Part shown: positions 55,059-64,000 of the stretch, piece after piece
Layout of the letters: each line of letters begins with the position of its first letter
How positions within the stretch are numbered: position 1 is the first letter of the stretch
Origin: Onchidella celtica
Lineage: Eukaryota > Mollusca > Gastropoda > Systellommatophora > Onchidiidae
Reading direction: 5' to 3'
DNA: 64,000 bases
NCBI GenBank assembly: GCA_963931925.1
Contig: OZ007579.1
Coordinates: 25,885,769-25,949,768, forward strand
Notes under the pieces: model-generated
Seen by the model: the letters and a program-made list of their open reading frames with translations, nothing else
Databases searched by the model: none
What the model was told of the DNA's origin: nothing
Program-made: the position numbers and the translations under genes

Positions 55059-58000
55059 CTGAAAATGGAAACAATAAAAAACTTGATGAAGATTCATGTG
55101 TTAAAAACTACATTGTCACCGTTCCCTAAAACTGTAATAATCAGTTTCAAAAAACTGTTGTTTTTTTTTAGAACAACTGGTCTAGTTATGATGGATATTT
55201 GAAAGCTTTCCGATTATTTTTCAGCTTTGGAGTTTATAACCAAGAGCACTCAATGTGGCTTCAAATTTAGTTGAATATGTGTAAAAATAGATTAAAAAAA
55301 TTTTTGAGTTATTCCAGTCTAAGGGAATGGTGATGATAAATTAACATTTTAATTGCTCATCCATTCTACAGTTCTATCTCAGGAGAACACAAGAAAATGT
55401 TTCATTTACACAGTACCACTTTCTACAACTTCTCTTTTCTCCATTTCAAATGTACAGACAACAATGATGTTGTGTTTGTCCCACTTTCAAATCGGTTAAT
55501 TTTGTTTTCAGCTTGAATTCTCCATCTTCATTCTTCCGTAGATAATACATAATAATATCGTTGATCAGCTGCTGGAACCTGGTTCCCACTAAACTTTGAA
55601 GCTTTTGTTAAGGGACCATAATATCTTACACAGAAAGCTATGCATAAATAGTGAACACAACTCAGTATTTTCTCTATGTGGCTTTGCAATTAGACCACGG
55701 TCCAATAACAACAACTTCAAAGGCTAGTTTTAACGAGGTTCTAACAGCTGACCGATGAAATCTCGTTCTCTTAACCAAACATCATCTTGTCTTTACCTGA
55801 TATTCCTTCACTTTGGACATAGTAATAAGTCGTCTAGATATGGTCAGATTAAGGGGCTGTTCACAGTTGGACTCAATCTCAAGGCAAGGATGTTGTGGAA
55901 TATTTGACTCACAGTAACTGCAAAGCAAACAGAATCATTCAATTCAACTGTCACAATTGGAATTGTGCTGTCAAAAAAAATATATTACACGGATGGAAGC
56001 ATAACTGGAGTGGGAAAAGTTGAACGCAGGAGGAGGAATGACACAAAAACTGTGTTCTGAAGAAGCTTTTGTATTTCCATAGGATATATGGCACATTTCC
56101 AAGTATTCTGACCATCCTAACACAGGTACTTTTGACAGGACCTCTGAACATCTTGCCACTGAAGGAATATAAACAATTCTAACAAATATGTTATGCATGC
56201 TATTCTACACTTTCAATGCTGCTTCCAGAAAACATTATAGATATATGTGGCTTTCTAAAGACAAAATGTTCCATTCTCAAATGAAAAACTTTAAAGTCAG
56301 AAATCATGAAAGGTAACAAATTCATTTCATAGAAAAATTTATTCACTCTTTTTATAGCACTGAAAGAATAACCAACTATCTGGGATGTGTTGAAGTGTCT
56401 GCTCTACGTAGGAACAATTGACACCACCTGAAAGACTGCAGAAACATCATCATCAAGGCTCCAATTTCTAAGGTCAATGATTTCAAAATCTAAAGCAGTG
56501 TTTCTCAAGGTGGGACATGAGACTTCGGAATGGGGCATGGCAATATACACTGTATACTAAACTTGTCCGATCTTGGTGAGGTGCATGTTTTTAAAAAATT
56601 GGGGCGTGGGACAAAAAAAAAAGGTTGAAAAACACTGATCTAGAGAGTGAAAATATCACGGCAGATATTTCTTCTACAGAAAGCAAAAGAAAATCTGTTT
56701 TTTTAATGGATGTGCCCAGATTTGTGAAAATGGAGGATATGTGAGTGTGCACAATAAGTCGCAAACATGACATTTTGAGTTCTGTACACACAATAAAAGA
56801 CAAAACATTTCTGATAAATTGAAGTCAGTGACCCCCCTAAAATAAGATTTTGGGAAAACGGCCTTTAATCCTAAAAGTGGCAATAGTTAATTGACCCATT
56901 AATATTGGAGTGATTGATGTTAGGAGACCGTTGTCTAATAACTAAGCCGTTATAGAGATCCTACTGAGTAGTGTTCACTGCTCATCTACAGTTTACCCTG
57001 TAACATGCCACGGTCCCCTAAACAACAGCGAAGTCGGAAGTTTTTGGATCTTGTTAGGAGACCGTAGTCTAATTACAAAGCCTTTATAGAGATTATAGTG
57101 AGTAGTGTTCATTGCTCGTCTACAGTTTACCCTGTAACATGCCACGGTCCCCTAAACAACAACCCAGTTTGTGTCGGACCCATAGTTTCAGTTCAAAGCC
57201 GTTTTTCTCAAAATCAGCTCTTTCGACATATTGTGGGTTTTCTCATGCACACTCACATATCTCAATCCACTGATTCCTAAAACAAACCTCATAAATGATA
57301 TCATGACATTACCAACCACTTACTCTGGTTTGTAGATAGGTAACCAATAGACCAGCCGTCCTCCAAGGCACAAGAATTTGGCTGCAAAGTTCAATAAATC
57401 TCTGAAGATGTCTCCAAGTTGATATTGTGTCCTCTGTGGATAGCGTGGTGCACCCCTTGGGAGAATTAGATAAAAAGGGGAAAAGTTACATTTGTGACCC
57501 AATCTGACATACATGTATGTCCAGATCACCTTTTGGTGGAACACAGGCTGCAGGAAGTCTATTTTCCTGTTCCACAGAAAGTCTGATTTGGTTCCAGACC
57601 ATTATCTCTTACACTGCCATTGCAAATTAATAAAGATTTGAGCGCCACTCCTTCCATTTCTTTATGTTTACACATATGGATGTTTTCTGCCCGACTTGTC
57701 GTTTCTCTTGCTTGACTATCAAATTGGTCCTGACATAATTATGCTGAAAGTACAATAGGTAGAAACACTTCCATTCTGTAAACATTCTGACTTAGGCAAA
57801 TAGTTTGAAACACATTTATTGTTTATAAGTGTTTTTTAAACATGAATTATTCTCACTTCAGACAAGTCTGAGTTGAGTTCTTACAGACCAGCTGGCAAAT
57901 CCTATGACAATCTGACAAAAGATTTCTGTAGGACTGGCAGGATTACCATAGGGGCGGATTCCCTACATCAAACCGATGGTGGTGCTATGTTGTAACCAGC

Positions 58001-61000
58001 AAATCTCCGCAGGAACAATTTCATACCTGTGTGCAAAACTTGACGTCAGTCCTACATGTCGGATTCCATAGGGCTACCAGCTGGAAGTATATGAATGGCT
58101 ATATTGTGTCCTTCATAGATTACAGAACAAGTCTAATTATTAAAGCATGCAATGGATATAAGGACTTGATACAACAAACTTACTCCACTTCTGTATTCTC
58201 TGCTTGTTCTTTGCTGGCTATCCTGGCTGCTGACTCTCTAATACCATAAGGAGCTGAAACAAAATACAGACAGAACTGTAAGATAAATTTTTGTCCAAAG
58301 GTAAACCAGGCCTAGCTTCTCAAGTTTTCATAGATCATAGAGGCATCTGGAATGTTGAAATCTCTTTCTGAATTACAAACATCTCCATGGTTCATTTTAG
58401 ATATGATTTCCCACAGCTTCTGTGCTTCCACTTTATTATAGGTCATGTCAAATCTAATTTATAACTATAATAACTAATAACAATAGCAACACAAGAGCAA
58501 TAATATTTATATTACCGGCAACAAGCATAGATAAAACTGATTCAAATTTCTGAGAAATGTTCCTTGCTTTTCCTCCTGGGTCTTTTCAAAGGTAGATTTT
58601 AAAAATTTTAGACTCCCCGAAATCCAATTGCTAATTCACTTCACAATTGTGATGCATCATGACGGTTCGGTCCACAAGGTACATATGAGGTAAACTGAGT
58701 TGTTGATATCAAGTGAAAGAGAACTCTTTTCCCTTGGATTTGATGCTAGATTCATTGAATTCTGAACATTTTTGGACTGTGTTATAAGCAATTGAAGTCA
58801 ATGACTGTCCACTTTTTTAAAGACGTAAACTTTTGAGAAAAGTTTTTTGGGCAATTACTCAACAACTAGGCCTGTACCTTCCGGACCGAAACGACGCGTT
58901 GCGTCACAATTATGAGTGTCAACATTTATTCACATTTTCAGGCGTCATAAGAAATGATTGTAAAGGAGGGGTCAAGAGATATGTCCAGCAATCATATTGA
59001 TGGTTCCAGATCACAAACTATAGACAGAGTCAGAGATCTTGGAAGTCTAGAAAGGTCAACGTCACGGGAGGAAGAAGAAACTGATTACATGTAGTGAGAC
59101 CAAAGTGAGGCAGACAGTTTGATCACAATGCTGCCTCACATTTCACACAGTGAACTTACGATCTGTGATGATAGCATCAAATTTTATTCCATTTCTCCAC
59201 ATGTTGTGTAAAGATGCATCTGCCACCAACACATCAATGTATTTGTTCTCCAGGCCATATTGCTTTAAATTACTGTAAACACTCTCATCTCTTGACCTGG
59301 CTTTCTGCTTGGCTCTGCTGGGTCGAGCTAGAAAATCAACAGAAGTGTCAAAGAAACTTTTCAGAAAGTGGAAACACTTAGGACTAATTCAAATCGCGTA
59401 CAAAAACGATGCCATTATACTCATTCATAAGAAATTATTTGAAATGGCTTAGTTTTGCATAAGCAAGTGCACAGTAACATCACTCAGCTTGAAATATGCC
59501 ATGTAAGGCATCACAAAGCCTGTTGAGACACTGCTTGGGACCAAAAAAAAAAAAGAAAAAAAAAAGAGAGACATTTATAATAACATTAAAAAAACAAAAA
59601 AAACAAAATTCGCATTTTCTGAAAACTGAATTATGCTGATCCAGCCATGGTTCTCTTCAACAGTTGTATTTCAACACATCGATTTATATTAGAACAAGAA
59701 CCTACAAATACTGCAACAAGGTGTAAAGTTTGTAAACCATGACATCCTAGGAATTTACTCTAACAAAATGTACAACTTTCTGTGATCTAACATTACAATT
59801 GAGGACCTTTTATCCAAAACTTGGCATCTGACATTTTAGAAATTTTGAGATAGGAGATAAAGCTATTTGCCGCAGAAAGATCTACATGCTTCCGGAAAAC
59901 CGAAGACCTTTTAATAGACAATTAAAATGGTAAATGGACAGTTTTGGGAAAATCGCTCATATCACAAACATGGACTGGCAAAGGAGAAATGATATAAGGT
60001 GAGTAACTTCAATTTTCAATGAACTTGTCAATACCTAGTTTGGAAATAATGCTCTTCAATTTCAGCTAAAGTGAAACCTCTCAGAGAGAAATTAGGGAAA
60101 TCCTATACCAGATGGACTAGGAAAGGTTTCTCCCACTTTTCTGTCGTGCCATGGAAAAAAGTAAAACCAGGTGATCAAAGTTTGCAAACAGTTTGGACTC
60201 ACCTTTGGCGTGTAACAGTAAATAATCGATGTCTGTGCCCAAAACATAAGCACCAAAGTGAGCGCTGGAAACCAACAAACTCCCTGGTAAAGCAGACAAA
60301 AAAACATTTTGGGTAATGGAGTGCAAGCATCTTGTGTGAAAGACATTACACGTGATCCTCATTCCAATCATTTTGACATGAAATCAATTTCCTTTTCATG
60401 GCTTGCCATGTCATAAAACAAAATGTCAATTAGCACGGTATAGACATAGCAGCTGTTTCACGGCCCAAGATACTTGCTTATTCTGAAATGATAGACCTGG
60501 GAACCAAAACTCAGTATCTAGACAACAACTGATACTAAAATATCTACTGCACACGTTTAAACAGCTGACATTTCCCTACAGTGAACATTATTCACCTCTC
60601 CAATTCAGGCCAATATAATCTTTTCCAAGAGCTTGCATTGCAACTCAAACTGTTTTTCTCTTGAATGAAAATGGAGTATAAATTTGCTAACAAATAATAA
60701 AAGCAGCAGTGGCTGTTTCCTATATTCTTTAAGAGCCCCAGTGTCCAATGACAAATAAGTGTGAAAATCACAATATCATCAGTTCAACAAAATGGAACAT
60801 TAAAATATATGCGGGAAAACCCTTAAAAATTTACCTGAGCCAACAAAGGGGTCTATAACAAAATCATTCTCTTTGACCTGAGCAAGGTTTGCCATGACCA
60901 TAGACAGACAAGCATCCATACTTGTGTTGGCTGAAATGTAATAAAATGATAAAGGTTATTTAACTCTTTCTATGCCAATCGCCGATATATCGGTGCTTCC

Positions 61001-63690
61001 GCCTGTCGAATCTGTGCCAATCGCCGATGAATCGGCGCTGATTTATATTGTTTTGTACAAGTTCGTTTCGAGTTTTTATATCAACATAAGTTCATATAAA
61101 AACTAGGACGACCTTCCGGTGACAAAATTTGAAGCGTCAGTGCAGTTTTCATTGTTGGAAAAGCGTTTTTCTCGAACTTGTGATTTTTTTTTCTTCAATT
61201 TTTTTATCTGCGAACTAGGAACACTAAAAATGCCATTACTTTTGAACTAATTGAGATATTTCACATCTGTAAAAACCTGTACATCAATAAATGGATACAC
61301 TATGAATTATATGCAGAGATAATTGGATAGCAACACACCTGAATACTCTGGATTGATGTGAGTACAAAAAATTATGAATACAATTATCTCCCGTTTCAGA
61401 ATGTCTCCTCTTTCATTCCTCCCCATACAATTATTTGTCCCTTTTTCATGAATTCCTTACTTTCTCCACATAGCTGATCCATTTTCCAACACAGTGACAT
61501 ATAATACATGACCCTTTCTTCAATATATTGCATTGTTATACGCTGGGTTTGATTTTAAGATCGGAAATTAATCTGGCACAGACCTGAAAAACAATGTGGC
61601 ACGGAAAGAGTTAAAAAAAAAGAAATTAATAAAAAATCTACATATTTTCTTTCTACACTCAGCTCATTGATTAATATGTAGAAACTGCCAACAAATAATT
61701 CTGATGCCCAGCATCAAACAGTTGAGAAGAGAAGAAATAATAATCAGCAATGAAAACACTGAAATTCTTCCAGCAAAAGAATTCTTCCTTTCACAAACTG
61801 TGCAATGCATTTTTCATATCTACAAGCATACTGTAAATCTTCTGCTTGTCATTACTCATTTTATCATCACTCCAACATCAGTAACGAAAACCATAATAGC
61901 AACCCTAGCTAGAAAGATCGATAAGGATTCCTTTATATAACTTGTACAGTGCACAAATGTTTGAAACTTGTACCTATAAAATGTCTGGTCTGCAAATGGT
62001 ACTGTCTTATTTGGTCTCGCTGCCCATCAGCCACCTGAGAACAAATGAAAATCAAACGTTACTTGAGACTGGTTTTTGCCTTACATGAAAAAAAAAAATC
62101 ATTGCAGAAGAAAAATAAACCACAGATAACAAGACATTTTGCCAAACAGCTCGATACGTATTAAAATTTTGAACATTTGGAATCAGGAATATAATTCAAA
62201 GAGAAACAGGTTTTTAAATGTGATGATTACATCATGTTTAAAATTCCTTGAAAAATCTACAATTCTCGGTCCAGTAACAAATATGTTTATTTGCATTTGT
62301 TTGCACTTCCTTTACTTGGCAGTAACAACAATACCAAAAGTACTATAATTCTATTTGCAAGGCTAACTCATCACAGATTGTATGTGTTTAAAATGGGCTG
62401 AGCTATCAGCATATTCCAAAAAATTAGTCTCATATTTGCACATTTCATTTCCTAATTGTAAACATATATAAAGATCTGAACAATTTGACAAGATCACAGG
62501 TAGTGCTATGACCAATATTAACATACCATATTCAGTCACTACTGTAAATGTGTAGAATATATTTGGTTGTCTTAGAGCAAGAGTGGGCCATCCCACATTT
62601 GTTGTGATTAGAGAAAATTACAGCCCAACTCTTCGCTACTGAAGATTTTCATGTCTTTTAAAAGCAAAAAATTTGGTGTTAAAAATATCCACCACCCAAG
62701 AACAGGAATACAACATATTTTCAGCAGGACTGAGACAATGTTTAGTTATTGAACCAATTATTTGGAAACTAGCAAAAAAAAATGTGGAATGGCCCACTCT
62801 TGTTCTACTGTGGCCATTAATGGTGCCATTATTGCAAATAAATGTTGATCAAATACAATTTACCCATCTGCCAAAGTATAATTTGAGAGGTTCAGCTGGA
62901 GCTGATGAATCAAATTCATAAAACTCCAACAAATGGAAACTGTTCTCAGGGGAAGTCAGATTGATTTTACCTCTAAATATTGAATTGGGGTCTGTCAGTT
63001 GCTGGAAGAGAAAGACAAAAAGTACAGGAATTATCATAAATTACTAACAACCACCAGGAACTATAATTATATCACAATTATGTCAAAGATTACAGGAAAT
63101 ATAAGCCTTGGGTGCCCTTATGATATCTACAAAGCAAGCAGCGGAGAGAAGCTTTTTTAGGAGGGTATTCAACCCCCCTCACTGCACTGTCAGTGTACAT
63201 CATGTGTCCTAAAATCAACAGTGCTAGTGCACTGTGGACGTATATCAAATGTCCTAAATATGATAAAGAGAGTGCGCTTCCCAGCATAAAGCGAGGAAAA
63301 ATGTGTAGCAAGGAAGGGGTTAAAAATGTAATACTTTCATAATTTTCCATTGGTAAAAACCAATTAAAAAAACAGTAAACGATTTATGACATGATTTGTC
63401 CCTCATAGTGATAATACAAACATTTCATGGTTGAAAAGCAAAATGCCATACAAATATATAAGGCATGAACTGTTAACATACAGCTTAAGTTTCCCTCCAT
63501 TTGATGTCAGATGTACCCTTCCTCAAAAATATAACTATAAATATTTTTTGCCAAACATGCGGGTGATACAAATACAGCATTAAAAATATCTGCTCACCTC
63601 AATGCGTTTAATTTTATCCTGAGTTGAGAGTTTCTTGTTAAAACTTTCCACCACAATACGAAAGCTGGAGTTCTCATTTGTGTACGGCTC
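54927..63690 (-). CDS. TRMT11: tRNA (guanine10-N2)-methyltransferase, 3' part
   Basis: The catalytic subunit that, with TRMT112, methylates N2 of guanosine 10 in cytosolic tRNAs using S-adenosylmethionine. Ten minus-strand exons (63690-63598, 63001-62864, 62034-61974, 60930-60835, 60283-60203, 59327-59160, 58253-58184, 57431-57324, 55917-55797, 55058-54927) give 1068 nt: 355 codons plus TGA, with all phases consistent. Landmarks in order: SFNKKLSTQDKIKRIE, YFGRW, RHFI/NTSMDA, SAM-binding DPFVGSG, HFGAYVLGTDIDY, NLKQYGLENKYIDVLVADAS, catalytic DPPYGIRE, LLNFAAKFL..GGRLVYWLP and SRRLITM. The family is usually about 460 residues, so about 105 N-terminal residues (the THUMP-like region) lie right of the window. 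Confidence 0.97.
55113..55336. mobile_element. MITE-like element in TRMT11 intron
   Basis: TGTCACCGTTCCCTAAAACT at the left and CAGTCTAAGGGAATGGTGAT at the right are imperfect inverted repeats of about 21 bp. A left-end relative is at 29509-29540 (CGTCACCATTCCCTAAAACT). It is AT-rich and non-coding. The target duplication is unclear. Confidence 0.6.
55797..55917 (-). CDS. TRMT11 exon
   Basis: Phase 2 to 0. Carries IPQHPCLEIESNCEQPLNL and SRRLITMSKVKEYQ, as in the family's C-terminal region. Acceptor TTGCAG, donor GTAAAG. Confidence 0.95.
56496..56637. mobile_element. hAT-like MITE, 142 bp
   Basis: Starts CAGTGTTTCTCAAGGTGGG and ends CCTTTTTT..GGTTGAAAAACACTG; the ends are inverted. An 8-bp duplication with one mismatch flanks it: ATCTAAAG (56488-56495) and ATCTAGAG (56638-56645). 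CAGTGTTTCTCAA is a classic hAT terminus. It lies in a TRMT11 intron. Confidence 0.85.
56740..57257. mobile_element. TA-flanked MITE, 518 bp, copy B
   Basis: Same family as 35492-36028. TA flanks at 56738-56739 and 57258-57259. Starts TGTGAGTGTGCACAATAAG, lacking about 14 bp of the left TIR present in copy A, and ends CATGCACACTCACA. Both copies share the internal ~134-bp tandem duplication, so that predates their spread. It ends 67 bp from a TRMT11 exon. Confidence 0.9.
57324..57431 (-). CDS. TRMT11 exon
   Basis: Phase 2 to 2. LGDIFRDLLNFAAKFLCLGG then RLVYWLPIYKPE, highly conserved. The acceptor is placed at the second AG of CCACAGAG because that keeps the frame with the preceding exon. Donor GTAAGT. 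Confidence 0.93.
57925..58080 (+). repeat. Dispersed repeat with TTGACGTCA core, copy 2
   Basis: Shares GGATTACCATAGGGG.G, ACATCAAACCGA, GCAGGAACAATTTCATACCT, GCAAAACTTGACGTCAGTCC and TACATG with 22411-22590. It lies in a TRMT11 intron. Confidence 0.65.
58184..58253 (-). CDS. TRMT11 exon with catalytic PPYG
   Basis: Phase 1 to 2. Begins with PPYGIRESAARIAS; the Asp of the DPPY motif is the last full codon of the preceding exon. Acceptor TTTCAG, donor GTAAGT. Confidence 0.95.
58254..59159 (-). other. TRMT11 intron, no feature seen
   Basis: Plain AT-rich intron. I found no repeat terminus. Confidence 0.5.
59160..59327 (-). CDS. TRMT11 exon
   Basis: Phase 1 to 1. A basic stretch (RPSRAKQKARSRDE) is followed by NLKQYGLENKYIDVLVADAS and KFDAIITD. 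Acceptor TTCTAG, donor GTAAGT. Confidence 0.95.
59328..60202 (-). other. TRMT11 intron, no feature seen
   Basis: AT-rich with A runs at 59547-59605. Nothing else recognised. Confidence 0.5.
60203..60283 (-). CDS. TRMT11 exon, SAM-binding region
   Basis: Phase 1 to 1. HFGAYVLGTDIDYLLLHAK; the acidic TDID after strand 2 is expected to contact the SAM ribose. Acceptor TACCAG, donor GTGAGT. Confidence 0.95.
60284..60834 (-). other. TRMT11 intron, no feature seen
   Basis: Plain intron sequence. Confidence 0.5.
60835..60930 (-). CDS. TRMT11 exon, SAM motif I
   Basis: Phase 1 to 1. NTSMDACLSMVMANLAQVKE then NDFVIDPFVGSG, the glycine-containing SAM loop (DPFVGTG in vertebrates). Acceptor TTTCAG, donor GTAAAT. 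A piggyBac-type element ends 34 bp upstream of the acceptor. Confidence 0.96.
60964..61610. mobile_element. piggyBac-like MITE, 647 bp
   Basis: TTAA flanks on both sides (60960-60963 and 61611-61614). Ends CTCTTTCTATGCC and GGCACGGAAAGAG are 13-bp inverted repeats with about two mismatches. Just inside the left end GCCAATCGCCGAT occurs twice, each followed by a mirrored ATCGG. TTAA duplication is diagnostic of piggyBac-type elements. No transposase. Confidence 0.88.
61974..62034 (-). CDS. TRMT11 exon
   Basis: Phase 0 to 1. VADGQRDQIRQYHLQTRHFI, a conserved segment before the SAM domain. Acceptor CTCAG, donor GTACAA. Confidence 0.95.
62035..62863 (-). other. TRMT11 intron containing a TA-flanked MITE
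   Basis: Apart from the MITE at 62576-62805, nothing recognised. Confidence 0.5.
62576..62805. mobile_element. TA-flanked MITE, 230 bp
   Basis: GAGCAAGAGTGGGCCATCCC and GGAATGGCCCACTCTTGTTC are inverted ends of about 25 bp with two or three mismatches, bordered by TA on each side (62574-62575 and 62806-62807). It lies in a TRMT11 intron about 57 bp from an exon. Confidence 0.8.
62864..63001 (-). CDS. TRMT11 exon
   Basis: Phase 0 to 0. FRGKINLTSPENSFHLLEFY and then LKLYFGRW, matching the family's FEGKVNL..IYFGRW. Acceptor TTCCAG, donor GTAAAT. Confidence 0.95.
63002..63597 (-). other. TRMT11 intron, no feature seen
   Basis: Plain intron. CACTGCACTGTCAGTG-type short repeats near 63180-63245 are not assigned. 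Confidence 0.45.
63598..63690 (-). CDS. TRMT11 exon, first in window
   Basis: Phase 0 to 0. SSFRIVVESFNKKLSTQDKI and KRIE, matching the family region about residue 105-130. Acceptor TTGGCAG, donor GTGAGC. An ATG in ATGGCGGCC at about 63791 upstream reads through the acceptor in frame, but that sequence does not resemble TRMT11. Confidence 0.93.
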
Positions 63691-64000
63691 CTGCCAATCA
63701 ATGAGATAGATTTAAACCATAGATATAGTACACTAGATCGCTGAGCCAGCCAGCGGCCCACGCAACGAATTGAAAACGAGGCCGCCATTACGCTAAGCCT
63801 GAAGCTCGCCGATGCTGTACAGTCGTGCCAGCCAAGGAGTATAGCAGTAATGTTGCGGGCGTGCGTTGTTTTTTGTTTTCTGGAGAGGGGGGGGGGGGGG
63901 GGGGGAGGGGGTTTACCATGTGTGAGTTTGCGAGACAATAATATACAAATCACTGTTCTAAATGCTCTTCAGAAGTTTTTGAGCATTGAAACAACTCATT
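63691..64000 (-). other. TRMT11 intron with G19 homopolymer
   Basis: G19 at 63887-63905. No earlier TRMT11 exon was recognised before the window edge. Confidence 0.5.

Noticed and set aside
63700-63950. ATGGCGGCC start reading into the TRMT11 exon
   Set aside because: The 30 or so residues before the acceptor do not resemble TRMT11, and the exon has a good acceptor of its own. The real N-terminus should be about 105 residues of conserved sequence.
1-64000. CRISPR arrays, bacterial operons, rRNA genes
   Set aside because: None present; the tandem repeats found are microsatellites, minisatellites and TE-internal duplications in a eukaryotic genome.

Overview
The window is nuclear DNA of an animal: AT-rich, with small GT-AG exons in kilobase introns, GA/TC and CAA microsatellites, long G or C homopolymers, and many SINEs, MITEs and retrotransposons. 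A marine invertebrate, most likely a gastropod mollusc, fits the repeat style and gene divergence. That assignment is inference; nothing in the window proves the taxon.

Two protein-coding genes are clearly present, both on the minus strand and both cut by a window edge. (1) An ORP1-type oxysterol-binding protein-related gene (OSBPL1A family). Thirteen exons between 16568 and 4562 encode the start, ankyrin repeats, PH domain and coiled-coil linker. All exon phases agree and total 1434 nt (478 codons). The sterol-binding ORD must lie left of position 1. (2) TRMT11, the tRNA guanosine-10 N2-methyltransferase. Ten exons between 63690 and the stop at 54927 encode the C-terminal 355 residues, including the SAM-binding and DPPY motifs. 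The N-terminus lies right of the window.

The 38 kb between them is almost all repeats. From 18 to 31 kb there are SINE fragments, foldback elements, MITEs and satellites, including a 387-bp MITE whose host repeat also occurs empty nearby. At 30.8-32.2 kb a 5'-truncated LINE sits inside a SINE, with a 10-bp target duplication. From 45.8 to 54.4 kb three elements are nested: a PIF/Harbinger remnant (TAA duplication) is interrupted 3 bp inside its left end by a 7.67-kb Ty3/Gypsy-like element (AAGAG duplication, 1161-bp LTRs differing at two positions I found), whose 5' leader contains a 572-bp solo LTR (TAGT duplication). A single candidate first exon with a promoter-like context lies near 37.2 kb.

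The most unusual item is the Ty3/Gypsy-like element. Its domain order is Gag-protease-integrase-RT-RNase H, as in Gmr1-like elements, instead of the usual Gypsy order with integrase last. This copy has lost the integrase catalytic core and the N-terminal part of RT, yet keeps near-identical LTRs. It therefore looks like a recently mobilised, non-autonomous deletion derivative. Several MITEs and SINEs also sit within about 20-60 bp of host splice sites.
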